Positions 23,108 through 34,210 of a stretch of 64,000 nucleotides of DNA are shown one piece after another (the stretch's first letter is position 1; each line of letters opens with the position of its first letter). The notes under the pieces were generated by a model, which made no database searches, had not been told where the DNA came from, and worked only from the letters and a program-made list of their open reading frames with translations. The stretch lies in assembly GCA_022749755.1 (NCBI GenBank), contig CM040448.1, positions 8,430,481 to 8,494,480 on the forward strand. The letters are read 5' to 3'. The DNA is from Azadirachta indica. Lineage: Eukaryota; Streptophyta; Magnoliopsida; Sapindales; Meliaceae. Both the position numbers and the translations under genes were made by a program.

Positions 23108-23347
23108 ATGGGAGGGAAGCTGGCTTTTATTGTTTTGATATTTGCAATTGCTTCATGTTTTGCTGCCTTTTGCCAAGCTGACGCAGGAGAATTCCCGACG
23201 ATTTCTGGAATGCTGAAATTCACGACGCCGACGATACAACAACGTATCCCTCCTCGACCTCCAGGTTCTTCTGGAAGAGGCCCACGTATAACTCCCGTTC
23301 CGGAGCGCCCACCACCTTCCAGCCCACGCCGGAAAATACAACAATAA
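23108..23347 (+). CDS. Small secreted proline-rich peptide precursor (IDL/PIP-like, divergent)
   Basis: A single-exon frame of 79 residues. Residues 1-24 are a clear signal peptide (basic start, hydrophobic LAFIVLIFAIASCFAAF, likely cleavage near CQA-DAG). The mature part is short, basic and proline-rich. SGMLKFTTPT (33-42) occupies the place of FRMLPKNTPT in the 39148 gene, RIPPRPPGSSGRGP (46-59) the place of the IDL/PIP core, and PPPSSPRRK (68-76) that of the PSSPCCK tail. The upstream TATA block is shared with the other family members. I start at ATG 23108; a GTG three codons upstream is not needed. It is likely an apoplastic signalling precursor. The core has lost the Ser-Ala/Gly-Pro-Ser motif, so the receptor class is uncertain. 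It may be a gene or a drifting relic; the frame is intact. Confidence 0.68.
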   Translation: MGGKLAFIVLIFAIASCFAAFCQADAGEFPTISGMLKFTTPTIQQRIPPRPPGSSGRGPRITPVPERPPPSSPRRKIQQ

Positions 23348-24110
23348 ACAGAAAAATATGATCCAATTTTAAAGAAAAAAATCAGTAATTGCTAGCTGAC
23401 TTTCTGATCATTATGAAATTTATATTGTAACATTCGCATGCAGTTTGTTATATTTTATGATTTATTTTCCTTATTTCGGATAATTTATTCAATTGATGTT
23501 TTAATAAATTAAAAATAAAAATAAAATTAGTGTTTTTTATTTTATATTTTACAATGCAAGACCGCATTTGATATCATTTTTTGAAAATTATATTATAAAA
23601 ATGAGAATTTTAAAATAACTGCTGTAGAAATATTTTCAGGAGTTGAATTTTAATAAATTCATTCAATATAGATATTATTGATTTAATAGTTTATATTGTT
23701 GCATATATAAATTAAATTGATTAATTTAAATTGTTTAACACAAAAACATTAATAAAAAAAAATAGTCATCTTTTTTTTTTTTTTTAAAAAAAAAATTTTT
23801 TGGCAAATACTACAAGTAAATAAAATAAATAGTATTGTATATCATCTTCATTATGGCATTGAATATATAATATTTAACTTTTATACAACTATGTTATCTA
23901 GTTATCAATATTATTAATAATTAAATTGTGATAGCAATAAAAGCCATATTGCTTTTCAAGTTCAAGAGAAAACAACTAAAATATTATAACCTTAAGTGAA
24001 TGCTAAAGTTTAGATTTACACGTAATGTGAGAATGATTTTTGTGAATAGTTCAAGTTACTTATGCTATTACGGAAAGTTAATTTCTTACTCATTTAACTG
24101 GAATATTCGG
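23348..24110. other. AT-rich spacer
   Basis: 3' flank of the 23108 gene and AT-rich DNA with long T and A runs (about 23770-23800). No coding or RNA gene signal. Confidence 0.6.
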
Positions 24111-24163
24111 ATGTGAAGTTAATTGTTTCCTTATTATAAATAACCAGATTTTGTTTGAATCAA

Positions 24164-24338
24164 ATGAAAACGAAAATGGGAAAGAAGAAGTTTATTATTG
24201 CCTTTCATGCTTGCACCGGCTTTAGGCTTTGCCTCTCCTCAAATGAATTTTGGTGGCTTACCAACAACTCCAACCGGGCTCGGCCATTTTGATGGCCATA
24301 GCTGTGATGTCTTTTTCAACTCAAAAGAAAAATATTGA
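24164..24338 (+). pseudogene. IDL/PIP-like peptide pseudogene psi-4
   Basis: ATG at 24164 (second in-frame ATG at 24176) starts MKTKMGKKKFIIAF. A one-base insertion relative to the family then throws the frame off, and it stops at 24290-24292. In the next frame the family pattern continues: MLAPALGFASPQMNFGGLPT, then TPTGLGHFDGH, stop at 24336-24338. The GLGH resembles the GxGH end of PIP peptides. The family promoter block CCTTATTATAAATAACCAGA precedes it (about 24129). The C-terminal PSSPCC tail is not seen. Confidence 0.72.
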
Positions 24339-24482
24339 CTGATTTGGTTTTGACTTCGGCTTTGTGATCTTTTTGTTTCAATGTAAAGATATTGACTGAT
24401 TTTATTTATCTTCAAACGAAATGATCATTCCAGCACTTCATTTTTGTATGTGTAAATTCCTAAAACAAAAACAACTTTACGT

Positions 24483-27400
24483 TTACATTGCTACTACCTC
24501 TGGTACTAACTTAACTATCAACAGAGTCTCCATTTCCTTACCTATGATATCAATGTCTTCTCCAATCTCCAGCCACTCTGACTCCCTTCCCAGCACCTTC
24601 TCCCCTGCGTCTTTACACACTTTCTTTTGTTGGCTCATCTGAACAAGAGTTTCTTGGAGCCCATTTTTGTTCCATTTAGACCTAATCCTTATCCCAGGCT
24701 TCACCCAAGGGTGTTGATCCACAAATTGCTGCTGAATTTCCAGGAATTTAGCATTCATGCAATCGAACATTAGCTTCCTTTGCGACCTCGACAAAGAAGT
24801 CAGGTCGCAGTACTTCTTTTCAAGTTCTTCAAAAACCGAGGGGTTCACAGGGCATTCCGGAGAATAGCACGTTGTGATGAATGTATCCGGGTCGACATCA
24901 TTGAATCCAGAGTCGATTAAGATGTCAGCTACATAACAATATTCCCAGTTATCTTCAGTTTTTAGTACGCTCTTCTCATCTATGAATCCAACAGATCTTT
25001 CTTCCACATCTTCATTGCTCGAAACGAGCATAGTTCCTTCCGTGTTTGCCTCCGACTCTGACTTGAGTAGTTGAAGTTGCATTCGAAGTCCTGAAGCAAA
25101 CATAAGAAAAAAACTTAAGAGCAAGGAACAAGGAGATGGAGAAAAATTACTACAGATTCTCAGAGAACACATCAACAAGATTTTTTTTTTCCTACTATAA
25201 ACTAAAAAAGCAGTCAACGCATTTCAAAACTGCAACACGAAATGAAAGCGGATGGACAAAGATTTCCTTGTATGTTCCAAAGGCTATTATTACTACTTGA
25301 TAATACTAATGAATAATAGGCTTAGTTTAGCAGAGCAAGACTGATTATAAGTACAAAAACTAAATGCACTTCACTTTTACCCTGACATTTGTTCAATTAA
25401 TTTCAATTGTTACTTGCACTGGAAAAGAACTTGATTCCACATTCTATGCCAAACTCGGGAGATCAAGCCCTCATTTGTAGTTTTCCTTTCCTCGGGAATT
25501 TAAGGTTACTTTGAAAATGGCTGTCATCAGCAGCCCATTCGAAAAATGAGTATTTTAGCAAATAATTACCAAATAATTACCAAAAAATTATTTTTTTCTA
25601 TCAAAAGCAAACAGCCATTGAATAGGTACCTAAGTAATCTTGAACAATATTAAAGAAGACTACTCCGAACGGATCATAAGTATGGCATTGAAGTTAAATA
25701 ATCAGATAAGAAGATCTAGTACTAAATAGCTTAATTATCTTTTTACAAGAAGGATAACCTAAGTGGACGTTGGTGCATATAAAACCTATGTAAATTAAAA
25801 TGTTACCATCACAGTGCCAAGATGGGCCCAAACTACTTAGAAGAATAGGTGAATTAATAGATTTTTAGTTTACCATGGAGATCAGCACCGACGCCCTCAA
25901 AGTATTCTGAACCACATGATAAATCATCTACAAAAGGAGCTTCCAGAATTGAGACTGGACTGGGCTGTTCAGCCTCCTTCGAGCTTGCTGGAGATTCTAG
26001 CTCAGATACTGTTTGATGAAAAGGAATTTCCTTAGATGGTCCATCTGATGGTTCCTGGAACATCACGAAAAAATAAAATTAAGAAACAAAAAAATCCCAC
26101 ATGCAAAATTTGAGTGAATATCTTATAAAAAAAATTTAAATTCCACTAAGGAAGAAATAAGAAATACATATTTCTTTGGTGGAGGCAATTATTTTTTAAG
26201 CTAAATGTTTAGGATAAGAGAGAGGAGGAGAGAAGGTGAAATTTCTTACTATTAGATGAATTAAGAGCATCCGGAAACAAAGGAAAGGAATGTGGGGTAA
26301 TTATTTTTTACAAATCCATGTTTCTAAGAACGAGCAACAATACACAAGCATTCTTCAAGCACAGAAAAGAGATACACAGCTAAAGATCAATCAGAGGTTG
26401 CTGATAAAAATGCAAAATGCATCTGACCATGGTAATTACACATTATAGGCATGAATAGAGAAGACAAGACTCAAGGTCTAAACAAGTTGTCAAGAGTCAT
26501 GTAATTTGAAAGGTATAATCTACCACAACATTTAAGATAAGTGTTAAAGGCAATAATGACTTGGTTGACATATAAAGATCATTCATAGAAATTGATTCGC
26601 AAACCTTTGAAATTAAGTTATCCGAGTCATCAGTTGACAGTTCACCATTTGGCAACAAAGGAGCTGAGAATTCTGGATTTGGCAATGCGGATGGCGTGGT
26701 TGTAATGTCATGTCCCACATCAAACAAATTCTCAGGAACTGAATTTGTTTCTGTAACAATACTTGGGGATGACTCTAAAACCATAAAATTATCTTCAGAT
26801 GGGTTATCCTCTTTGAAGTTGATCTCAACTTCAGGACAGTCGAAATGAGTATCTGTTGAGATGTCATTACTCTCCCTACTTGTGCATTGCGAAGAAAGAT
26901 ATTTCTTACGGCCGGATCTTGAATTTCTAGAAGATGAACTCTCTCTCTGGTTGAAATTTCCCTTCACTGCTTTGGTTTTTTCTCGTTTTAAGATCTCCTT
27001 AGGTATCACCTAGCGGTCATCACGGAGAGTTCCATAGCGCATGCTTGTTTTAGGACTTCCAAGGGTAGAAGAAGCTGGAAGAGAACTCGATCTTGTTAGA
27101 CCTGTAGTCCAAGCATCCTTCCAACCATCCCTACTGCTAATACCCAAAGGTTCAACCCAACCTGCAGGTCCATCATTGCCATCAAATTTGTCACCAAATC
27201 CTTCCCGGCCAATCATAGCATCCAAATTTGCAGGCTTCACTTCCCTCTCAGAGATGGCAAGCATTTCACGCAATGTACTGCCCCTATTAGTCACTCCCAG
27301 TTCCTGAGATTTATGAGACATTTTCCACCCTTCTGATAGTCTTCTCTTGCCCTCCCTACTCACAGATGATTCAGAGGAACGGGATGATGAAGACGTGGAT

Positions 27401-28134
27401 CTGTGATGCCTGACAAAATGATCTTTGGAAGACATTGAATTCACCGCTAATTCGTTTACAGACTCGTTGCCGGACAAATTACTTGAACTATCATCCCCCG
27501 CATATCCTTTAAATCCGGAATTTGAGAACTTCATGGGACCACTACTTAAACTATTTTTCATCTGCCTAGTGATTTCCTTCGCTATTTCTCTTGATTCTCT
27601 AGACTTATGTCTTGATATCCCTACATCAGCAGGAATGTTTTTCTTCTCCCATGTTCCTGTCTCCCTATTTTGTATGCCTGGAAGTTCCGCGTGCTTCCTA
27701 CAGTCTGATGCATGACAGGAACGAGGTGATGAAACAGTTCTGGTAGCAGCCTGCACCTTTCCAAGGTTAGGTTTCAGAACAACAATTCTTGTAGGGATCA
27801 CGGAAGGGTCTTCTTTTCCTTCTAAATGAATAAGTGGTGGTTGGTTCAAACTCTGAGCAGCATGTTCAGTGTAAGAGTTAATAGGAGGACTATCGAGATT
27901 TTTCTGAGAAGATTTACAGTGTTTCTTCCATTGAGTTTCTCCCTCTGCTTTCCAACGCAGATCACTGATTTCATGATCCCTAGCATTCGATGGTGTCATT
28001 GCTGATATGTGACCACAATGGGACTGAGGAGAGGAACCTAGATCATGCAGATGCTTTGTGAACAATGAATCTGGTTGTTGAAGGAATTTCAACAGAAGAT
28101 CCTTGTTGGAATCGAGTACCTCAAGAGACAATCT
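24483..28134 (-). pseudogene. DUF4378 / TRM-like gene, 5'-truncated with one in-frame stop
   Basis: Minus-strand exons 26605-28134, 25874-26054 and 24483-25090, joined by consensus splice sites in matching phases, give 773 codons including stops. The first exon opens LSLEVLDSNKDLLLKFLQQP then DSLFTKHLHDL, a conserved motif of plant DUF4378/TON1-recruiting-motif-like proteins. The last exon carries the DUF4378 domain (YCYVADILIDSGF, then SRSQRKLMFDCMN, then VGFIDEK upstream). Two defects are visible. The N-terminal exon(s) and any start ATG are missing, because homology ends at about 28134 where a DUF7086 gene begins on the other strand. There is also a TAG at 27010-27012 (context DDR-stop-VIPKEILKREKT). 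Such proteins typically bind microtubule or preprophase-band complexes. The TAG could be an assembly error; the truncation is less easily explained that way. Confidence 0.85.
25218..25850. other. Intron of the TRM-like gene
   Basis: Intron sequence between the exons at 24483-25090 and 25874-26054 (intron 25091-25873), with an acceptor reading GTTTGCTTCAG and a donor GTAAAC. No other gene is seen in it. Confidence 0.75.
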
Positions 28135-28145
28135 GCAGTTCAGCC

Positions 28146-28511
28146 CCTACTGGGGCGGCAGGTTCTTCTCGTCAATCAAAAACTAGAAAATCGCCGGTTC
28201 AGAAACTGAAGCCAGGAAAAACTGAAACAATACCTCCTCCCTATCCTGGGCTACAAACCGTCGTGCTAATATACACAGTCTCGAATACTTATTATCTCAT
28301 AATATAACTAAGATCAGTGGGGAAGTTCAATGCAGACGGTGTGACCAGAAGTTTGAGATTGAATATGATTTGAAGCCAAAGTTTATGGAGATTTCTTCAT
28401 TTATTTCAGAGAATAAATATCCCATGCACCATCGAGCACCTGCAAATTGGATGAGACATACTCTTCCGCATTGTAAACTTTGTGGTCAAAATAATTGTGT
28501 GAAGCCAATTC
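28146..28511 (+). pseudogene. DUF7086-domain gene, 5' part (split by Copia, frameshifted)
   Basis: This is the upstream half of a plus-strand gene. A proline/basic lead (SSRQSKTRKSPVQKLKPGK) runs to PPPYP at 28246, where one missing base shifts the frame. The shifted frame continues WATNRRANIHSLEYLLSHNI, SGEVQCRRCDQKFEIEYDLK and CKLCGQNNCVKPI, with the CxxC-type cysteine pairs of the plant DUF7086 domain (Pfam-type uncharacterised). It ends at 28511 in the AATTC target duplication of the Copia element; the rest is at 34017-34210. The gene's own N-terminus may also be lost, since it abuts the truncated TRM-like gene head-to-head at about 28135-28145. Confidence 0.85.
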
Positions 28512-29275
28512 TGTTGGGATAAACTAATACAAATTAATTTACAGAAATACAATAATTACCTTATCCCCTCTTGCGTGAATCTAATAGAAAACAAACAAAT
28601 AGAGTAATAATTTTTGAACACAAAATTAATTCTTGGACAGCAAGCACATCATCAACAAAACAACCATAACACAATCAATTTTAACGTGGAAAATCTCCAC
28701 AATGTGAGGAGTAAAAACTACGGGATCGTAGTTCACCCAAAAAACTCCATTATAATCAAATAATAGAAATACACAATTTCTCTCTAATTAGAACTAGAGG
28801 TACACATCCACAATATTCTCAAGATCACACAATTTTAGCAAACAATCAAGTTTTACAAAGAAATTAGAGATAGTTCAAGAAAAACATCATTATAATAGTG
28901 GCCTAACTTCCAACCACGAAATCTGGAGAAAGAGAGTTCCAAATCTGATCTCCACCGTTTAGAATTTAGTCCTCTAAATTAGGAAGCTGTTGGTAAAATT
29001 CAGGTCAATCGGACCACAAATCGACCTTCGATCAGCCACTTGATCAAAATTGTCTCAAGTTTACTATTCTACCTCTCTCTCGTAAATAGACCCTCTCTCT
29101 ATAAAATGATGAACAGTACCAGTTTCTTTTCTTAACATACATATATATTATAACAAAAAATTAAATACTAAACCCTACTTGAGAAAAGATCAAAATATCC
29201 TTAAACTAATTGGGCTTAATTACTATTAAAGAGAAAATTTGGGCCATCTTCAAATGAAGGAAATCCAACCCAATA
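28512..29275 (-). repeat. Copia 3' LTR
   Basis: A 764-bp copy, TGTTGGG at its left end and CCCAATA at its right end. By eye it differs from the other LTR at many scattered positions plus small indels, so the insertion is not recent. Confidence 0.92.
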
Positions 29276-29831
29276 AATCTCTCCCTTTCCGACTATATGG
29301 AGAGATTTACCAACTCAACAATCGAACAACAAACTTGAAGCTTTTCCCTCGGAAGAGTCTTATTTAACATATCAGAGGTATTGTGATCTGTGTGAATCTT
29401 TTCAAGATCAAACATATTATCATTAAGTACATCTCTCAATCAATGATATTTCACATCAATATGTTTTGATTTTGCATGAAAAGAGGAATTCTTACTCAAG
29501 TGAATTACACTTTGATTATTACAAAATATTACATATCGCTGTTACTTGAAATCGACTTCCTGTAAAAACCTCTTCATCCATAACAATTCTTTGCATGCTT
29601 CAGTCGTTGCAATGAATTCTGCCTCTGTAGTAGAAAGTGCAATATATTTTTGTAACCTTGATTGTCATGATACAACTCCACTTGAAAGTGTCATTAAGTA
29701 ACTTGTAGTAGACTTTCGAGTATCAACATCTCCAGCCATCTTTAAATCTGTATAGCCAACTAACACAGGTTCTCCACTTCCAAATGTGAGTTTGAAATCA
29801 CAAGCACCTCAAAAATATCTCATAATCCACT

Positions 29832-30775
29832 TCACTGCATTCCAATGCTCTCTTCTGGATTGGATAAAAATCTACTAACAACACCGATTGTATGAGCTAT
29901 ATCTGGTCTTGTACATATTATCGCATACATCAAGCTTTCAACTACTGAAGCATAAGGAACTCTTTTCATGTCTTCTTTCTCTTTATCTGTTGTAGGGGAC
30001 TGCTTGGTACTTAACTTAAAGTGTGTAGCAAGATGAGTGCTACTCACTTTAGCATTGCTCATATTAAACCTTTCAAGTACCTTTTCAATGTAATGCTTCT
30101 GTGATATACACAACTTCTTGGCTGCTCTATCTCGATAAATTCAAATGCCAAGGATTTGTTTTGTTGGCCCTAAATCTTTCATAGCAAAGGATTTGCTCAA
30201 CTGTTTCTTTAACCTGTCAATTCTAAAAGCATTCCTGCCAACAATCAACATGTCAGTAACATAAAGCAATAATATGATAAAATCATCATCAGAGAATTTC
30301 TACACAAAAACATAATGGTCAGAAGAAGTTTTTCGGTAGCCTTGCTCCTTCATACCACATATATGGATGACATCTTGATAACTGGAGAGAAGATTTCATC
30401 AAAGTCAACACCTTTGCTTTGACTAAGTCCCTTAACAACCAATCTAGCTGCTATGCCCAATACCACACGTATGGATGACATCTTGACAACTGGAGAGAAG
30501 ATTTCATCAAAGTCAACACCTTTGCTTTGGCTAAGTCCCTTAACAACCAATCTGGCTTTGTATCATGGTTGCGAGGTATGTTCTTCCTGTTTCACTCTAT
30601 ATACCCATTTATTCTTCAAAGCCCTTTTACCTTTAGGTAACTTCACCAAATCAAATGTGTGATTTTCATATAGTGACTTCATCTCGTCTTGCATGGCATC
30701 AATCCACTCCTTCTTATGTTCACTTTCTACTGCGTCTGCATAACATTCAGGTTTTCCCCTATCAGTTAATAACAT
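29832..30775 (-). pseudogene. Copia reverse transcriptase / RNase H, broken
   Basis: On the minus strand: EWIDAMQDEMKSLYENHTFD and KNKWVYRVKQEE (RT start, 30563-30775). Then VVKGLSQSKGVDFDEIFSPV appears twice because of a tandem duplication of about 117 bp (30350-30550). Then comes a gap of roughly 200 bp where the rest of the RT palm should be, followed by LLLYVTDMLIVG at about 30245-30285 in place of YVDD. RNase H-proximal LMYAIICTRPDIAHTIGVVS ends the piece (29832-30113). The Asp-to-Thr change in the catalytic pair and the deletion each abolish activity. Confidence 0.9.
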
Positions 30776-31589
30776 ATACTCATTCGTCGGATACCGTGTG
30801 AAGAGCTGTCAATTTCTGGTAGATCTTCTGAGTAGAGCTGTCGATTTCTGGTAGATCTTTTGAGTAGAGCATTTAGTGAAGTCTCTAAAGTAGATGACTG
30901 ATCTTGAACATCATCATCAACCTCAACCTGTGTATGAATGTCAATATTACCTGTACCATGCTGGTCATCCAGGACTTCATCTATAGGCTATGTTGGAACA
31001 TGTATAGGAAGAACTGGATTCAAGTCTATCAATGCATCACTATACTGAAGCATTACTTCTTTTGACTTCTCAATATCCTGTATAGTTTGGTCTTCCATAA
31101 ACACAACATCCCGACTTCTTACAAGTTTTTTTTGCATTAGATCATAAAATTATAACCAAACTCATCTTGACCATAACCAAGAAATACACACTGTTTTATT
31201 TTAACATCAAGTTTAGACCTTTCATCTTTGGGAATATGTACAAATGCTTTACATCCAAAGATACGCAAATAATTATAAGCAACATCTTTTCCTCACCAAA
31301 CTTTATTTGGAACATCAAAGTCTAAAGGAGCACACGGTGTAAGATTTAATACATGTACAACTGTATTCAAAGCCTCCCCCCAAAAAGATATTGACAATTG
31401 TGTTTGTGAAAGCAAACATCTCACTCTTTCAACTAGTGTTCTATTCATTCTCTCAGCTAGCCCATTTAACTAAGGAGTCTTCGGAAGTGTCTTTTGATGA
31501 CGAATTTCTAACTGTATGCAATACTCATTAAATGGTTCAAAATACTCACCCCCATTATCAGTTTTGATGCACTTCAACTTTTTTCTAGT

Positions 31590-32324
31590 CTATCTCTCAA
31601 CTGAGGCTTGAATCTGTTTGAACACATTTAGTACTTGATTCTTTGTCTTCAATGTATAAACCCACAACTTCCTTAAGTGATCATCTATAAAAGTCACAAA
31701 ATAGAGAGCACCATCAAGTGTTTTTGTTTTCATAGGGCCACAAATATTAGAGTGTACTAGTTCGAGTATACTTAATTTTCTTGAAGGTGGAGATGTCTTG
31801 AAAATAGTCCTAATTTGCTTCCCTGCCAAGTAATGAACACACTTCTTCAAAGATTCATTTTTTAACCCAGAAAGCATATTCTTCTTGACCAAAACATTCA
31901 AACCCTTCTCGCTTATGTGACCAAGTTTTCTATGCCATGACTCAATTATATCTTCATTTTTCACTATATTAGTATTGCTATCTGCAATCTTTGCTTGCAT
32001 AAAGTACAATGAAGAACATTTCCTTCATTGGGCCACAACCATGGAATCTTTGCTAAGCTTCCATGTACTACCACTAAAGTTGCTAGAGAAATCCTCATCA
32101 TCAAGTTTACCTGCAGAAATCAAGTTCAAATGAATATCAGGAATATGTTTGACATTTTTCAGAAGTAACATCGTGCCATTATTGGTCTCCAAGTACACAT
32201 CTCCTATGCCTATGGCTTTAGCTAAGCCATTATTTCCCATCTTAGCATCATCCAAAATCACCGGATGTATAAGATGTAAAGAATTCCCTTCACGATATAG
32301 CATGAATGGAGACACCACTATCAA
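31590..32324 (-). pseudogene. Copia GAG-pre-integrase / integrase, broken
   Basis: The frame shows WHRKLGHISEKGLNVLVKKN (pre-integrase zinc-binding region), KKCVHYLAGKQIRTIF (with the second cysteine of HHCC changed to Leu), then ELVHSNICGPMKTKTLDGAL and FVTFIDDHLRKLWVYTLKTK (integrase core start with the Asp of DD35E). Downstream (31190-31590) further integrase sequence is broken by stops. Confidence 0.88.
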
Positions 32325-33190
32325 TTACCCAGTTAGTCTTATGGCACACAAAGTTGACAACATCATCATCATACATAATAAGAAAGTCATCTGTAACAGT
32401 AATAACTCTGTCATCATCACTGCTGTCATCATTTTTCTTTTCCTTTCCTTTATCCTTCTTGTTGTCTCGCTTGAGCTGTCGACAATACTTTTTTATATGC
32501 CCCTTAAAACCACAATGATAGCATTCAACATTGGCAAACTTGTTGGTCTTATTTTTACTTTTATATCTGTTCTTCGGACCTCTACTCTTACTCCTCCCCC
32601 TCTTTTCTGTGACTAAGATATCTGACTGTAAAAAACCCTGTGACTTTCTTTTATCCTCTTCATTCAGAATATTATTTTTAGCCAATTCTATGGTGATAAA
32701 ACCATCAGAAGCTGAGTTATATAATGACATTTTAAATGTCTCTCATGAGTCTGATAATGTGTCTAAAAGGCATAACCGTTGTACTTCATCTTCAAATTTG
32801 ATGTTCATTCTAGTCAACTGATTAATGATTCCCTGAAATGCATTCAAGTGATCTGTCATGAGTTTTCCATTCCGATATTTCAAGTTCATCATCTGCTTTA
32901 TCAAAAATAGTTTATTGTTCCCAGTTTTTCTGGCATACAACTCTTCAAGCTTATTCCACAAACAACTTGCATCTGTCTCTCCACTAATGTGATTCAAAAC
33001 ATTGTCATATACCCATTATCTAATATACCCACACACCTGATGATGAAACAACTTCCATTATACATCTGTTTTATTATCGAGTTTTTGTTTCTTAAACACG
33101 GGTAAATAATAATCTTTCACATATAAAAGAGCTTCCATCTTTTCCTTCCATAAATGATAATTTGCACAATTCAAATTAACCATTCTACTT
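32290..33190 (-). pseudogene. Copia gag, zinc knuckle and protease start
   Basis: Gag blocks ISGETDASCLWNKLEELYAR, FLIKQMMNLKYRNGKL and FQGIINQLTRMNIKFEDEVQ lie at 32743-32997. The frame then shifts and continues with the CCHC knuckle CYHCGFKGHIKKYC (Cys-X2-Cys-X4-His-X4-Cys) and WVIDSGVSIHAIS, where the protease Asp-Ser-Gly-Ala motif has Val for Ala. Confidence 0.9.
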
Positions 33191-33254
33191 GTATTAGCTT
33201 CTATCATTTAACACAAAACACAAAACAAATATAACCAAAACTCTGATACCACTT

Positions 33255-34011
33255 TGTTGGGACAAACTAATTTGCGGAAGCACAATAATTACCTTATCTC
33301 CTCTTGCGTGAATTTAATAGAAAACACACAAATAGAGTAACAATCATTGAGCACAAAATTAATTTTTAGACAGCAACCATATCATCAACAAAACAACCAT
33401 AATATAATCAATTTTAACGTGAAAAACCTCCCCAATGTAAGAAGTAAAACCACAGGACCGTAGTCCACTCAAAAAATTCACTATAATCAAATAATGAGAA
33501 TACACAATTTTTCTCTAGCTAGAACTAAAGTTACGCATCCACAATATTTTCAAGATCACACAATCTTCGCAAACAATCAAGTTCTACAAAGAAATTAGAG
33601 AGAGTTCAAGAAAAACATCACTATAATAGTGGTCTAACTTCCAATCACGAAATCTAGAGAAAGATAGTTCCAAATATGATCTCACCATTCAGAATATAGT
33701 CCTCTGAGTTAGAAAGTTGCTGGTAAAATTTCAGCTCAATCGGATCATAAATTGACCTCCGATCAGCACTTGATCAAAACTGTCCCAAGTTTACTATTCT
33801 ACCTCTCTCTTGTGAACAGTATCCGCTTTCTCTAAAACGATAAACAGTGACAATTTCTCTTCTTAACACACACATATATATATTGTGATAAAAAATTAAA
33901 TACTAAACCCTATTTAAGAAAAGACTAAAATGTCTATGAGCTAATTGGGCTTAGTTACTATTGAAGAGAGAATTTGGGTCATCTCCAAATAAGAGGAAAC
34001 CCAACCCAATA
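33255..34011 (-). repeat. Copia 5' LTR
   Basis: A 757-bp partner of the left LTR; TGTTGGG at the left end, AACCCAATA at the right end, followed by the target duplication AATTC. Confidence 0.92.
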
Positions 34012-34016
34012 AATTC

Positions 34017-34210
34017 TTGCGAAGAGGAAATCTATAAATTGACTGTTTTTGCTTCTAGGACAAATGTTGGGATGTTGCAAGCTTTTAGATTTGAAGTATT
34101 TCTACAAGCATATGAAGAATCATAGGACTGGAGCCAAAGATAGAGTTCTTTATCTTACTTATTTGGGTTTGTGTAAACAATTAGATTCTGAGAGACCTTT
34201 TAATTTGTAA
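34017..34210 (+). pseudogene. DUF7086-domain gene, 3' part
   Basis: Directly after the Copia target duplication the frame interrupted at 28511 resumes: AKRKSIN, then TGA where a conserved Trp (TGG) is expected, then LFLLLGQMLGCCKLLDLKYF, KHMKNHRTGAKDRVLYLTYL and GLCKQLDSERPFNL with a TAA at 34208-34210. This is the conserved C-terminal end of DUF7086 proteins. With the frameshift at 28246, the nonsense change and the Copia insertion it carries at least three disabling changes. Confidence 0.9.

Larger units (their letters stand above)
28512..34011 (-). mobile_element. Copia LTR retrotransposon, nearly full length, inactive
   Basis: A 5.5-kb element on the minus strand, flanked by target duplication AATTC (28507-28511 and 34012-34016). 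LTRs are 28512-29275 and 33255-34011. Beside the right LTR is a perfect primer site TGGTATCAGAG (initiator-Met tRNA); beside the left LTR a polypurine tract (GGAAAGGGAGAGATT on the minus strand). Gene order right to left is gag, zinc knuckle, protease, integrase, reverse transcriptase, RNase H, that is, Copia order. Many stops, a deletion and a mutated reverse-transcriptase motif make it inactive. It splits a DUF7086 gene. It is related to, but in its LTRs distinct from, the halves at 16350 and 42669. Confidence 0.95.

Noticed and set aside
24421..24642. Plus-strand frame over the DUF4378 exon
   Set aside because: Shadow of the minus-strand DUF4378 exon; serine/leucine-rich nonsense.
26497..27009. 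Separate gene starting after the TAG at 27010
   Set aside because: It continues the TRM-like exon in the same frame, has no ATG of its own at the start, and ends at the exon's splice donor.
32149..32821. Plus-strand hydrophobic frames resembling membrane proteins
   Set aside because: Antisense of Copia gag/zinc-knuckle lysine- and aspartate-rich coding sequence, which reads as Phe/Leu/Ser on the other strand.
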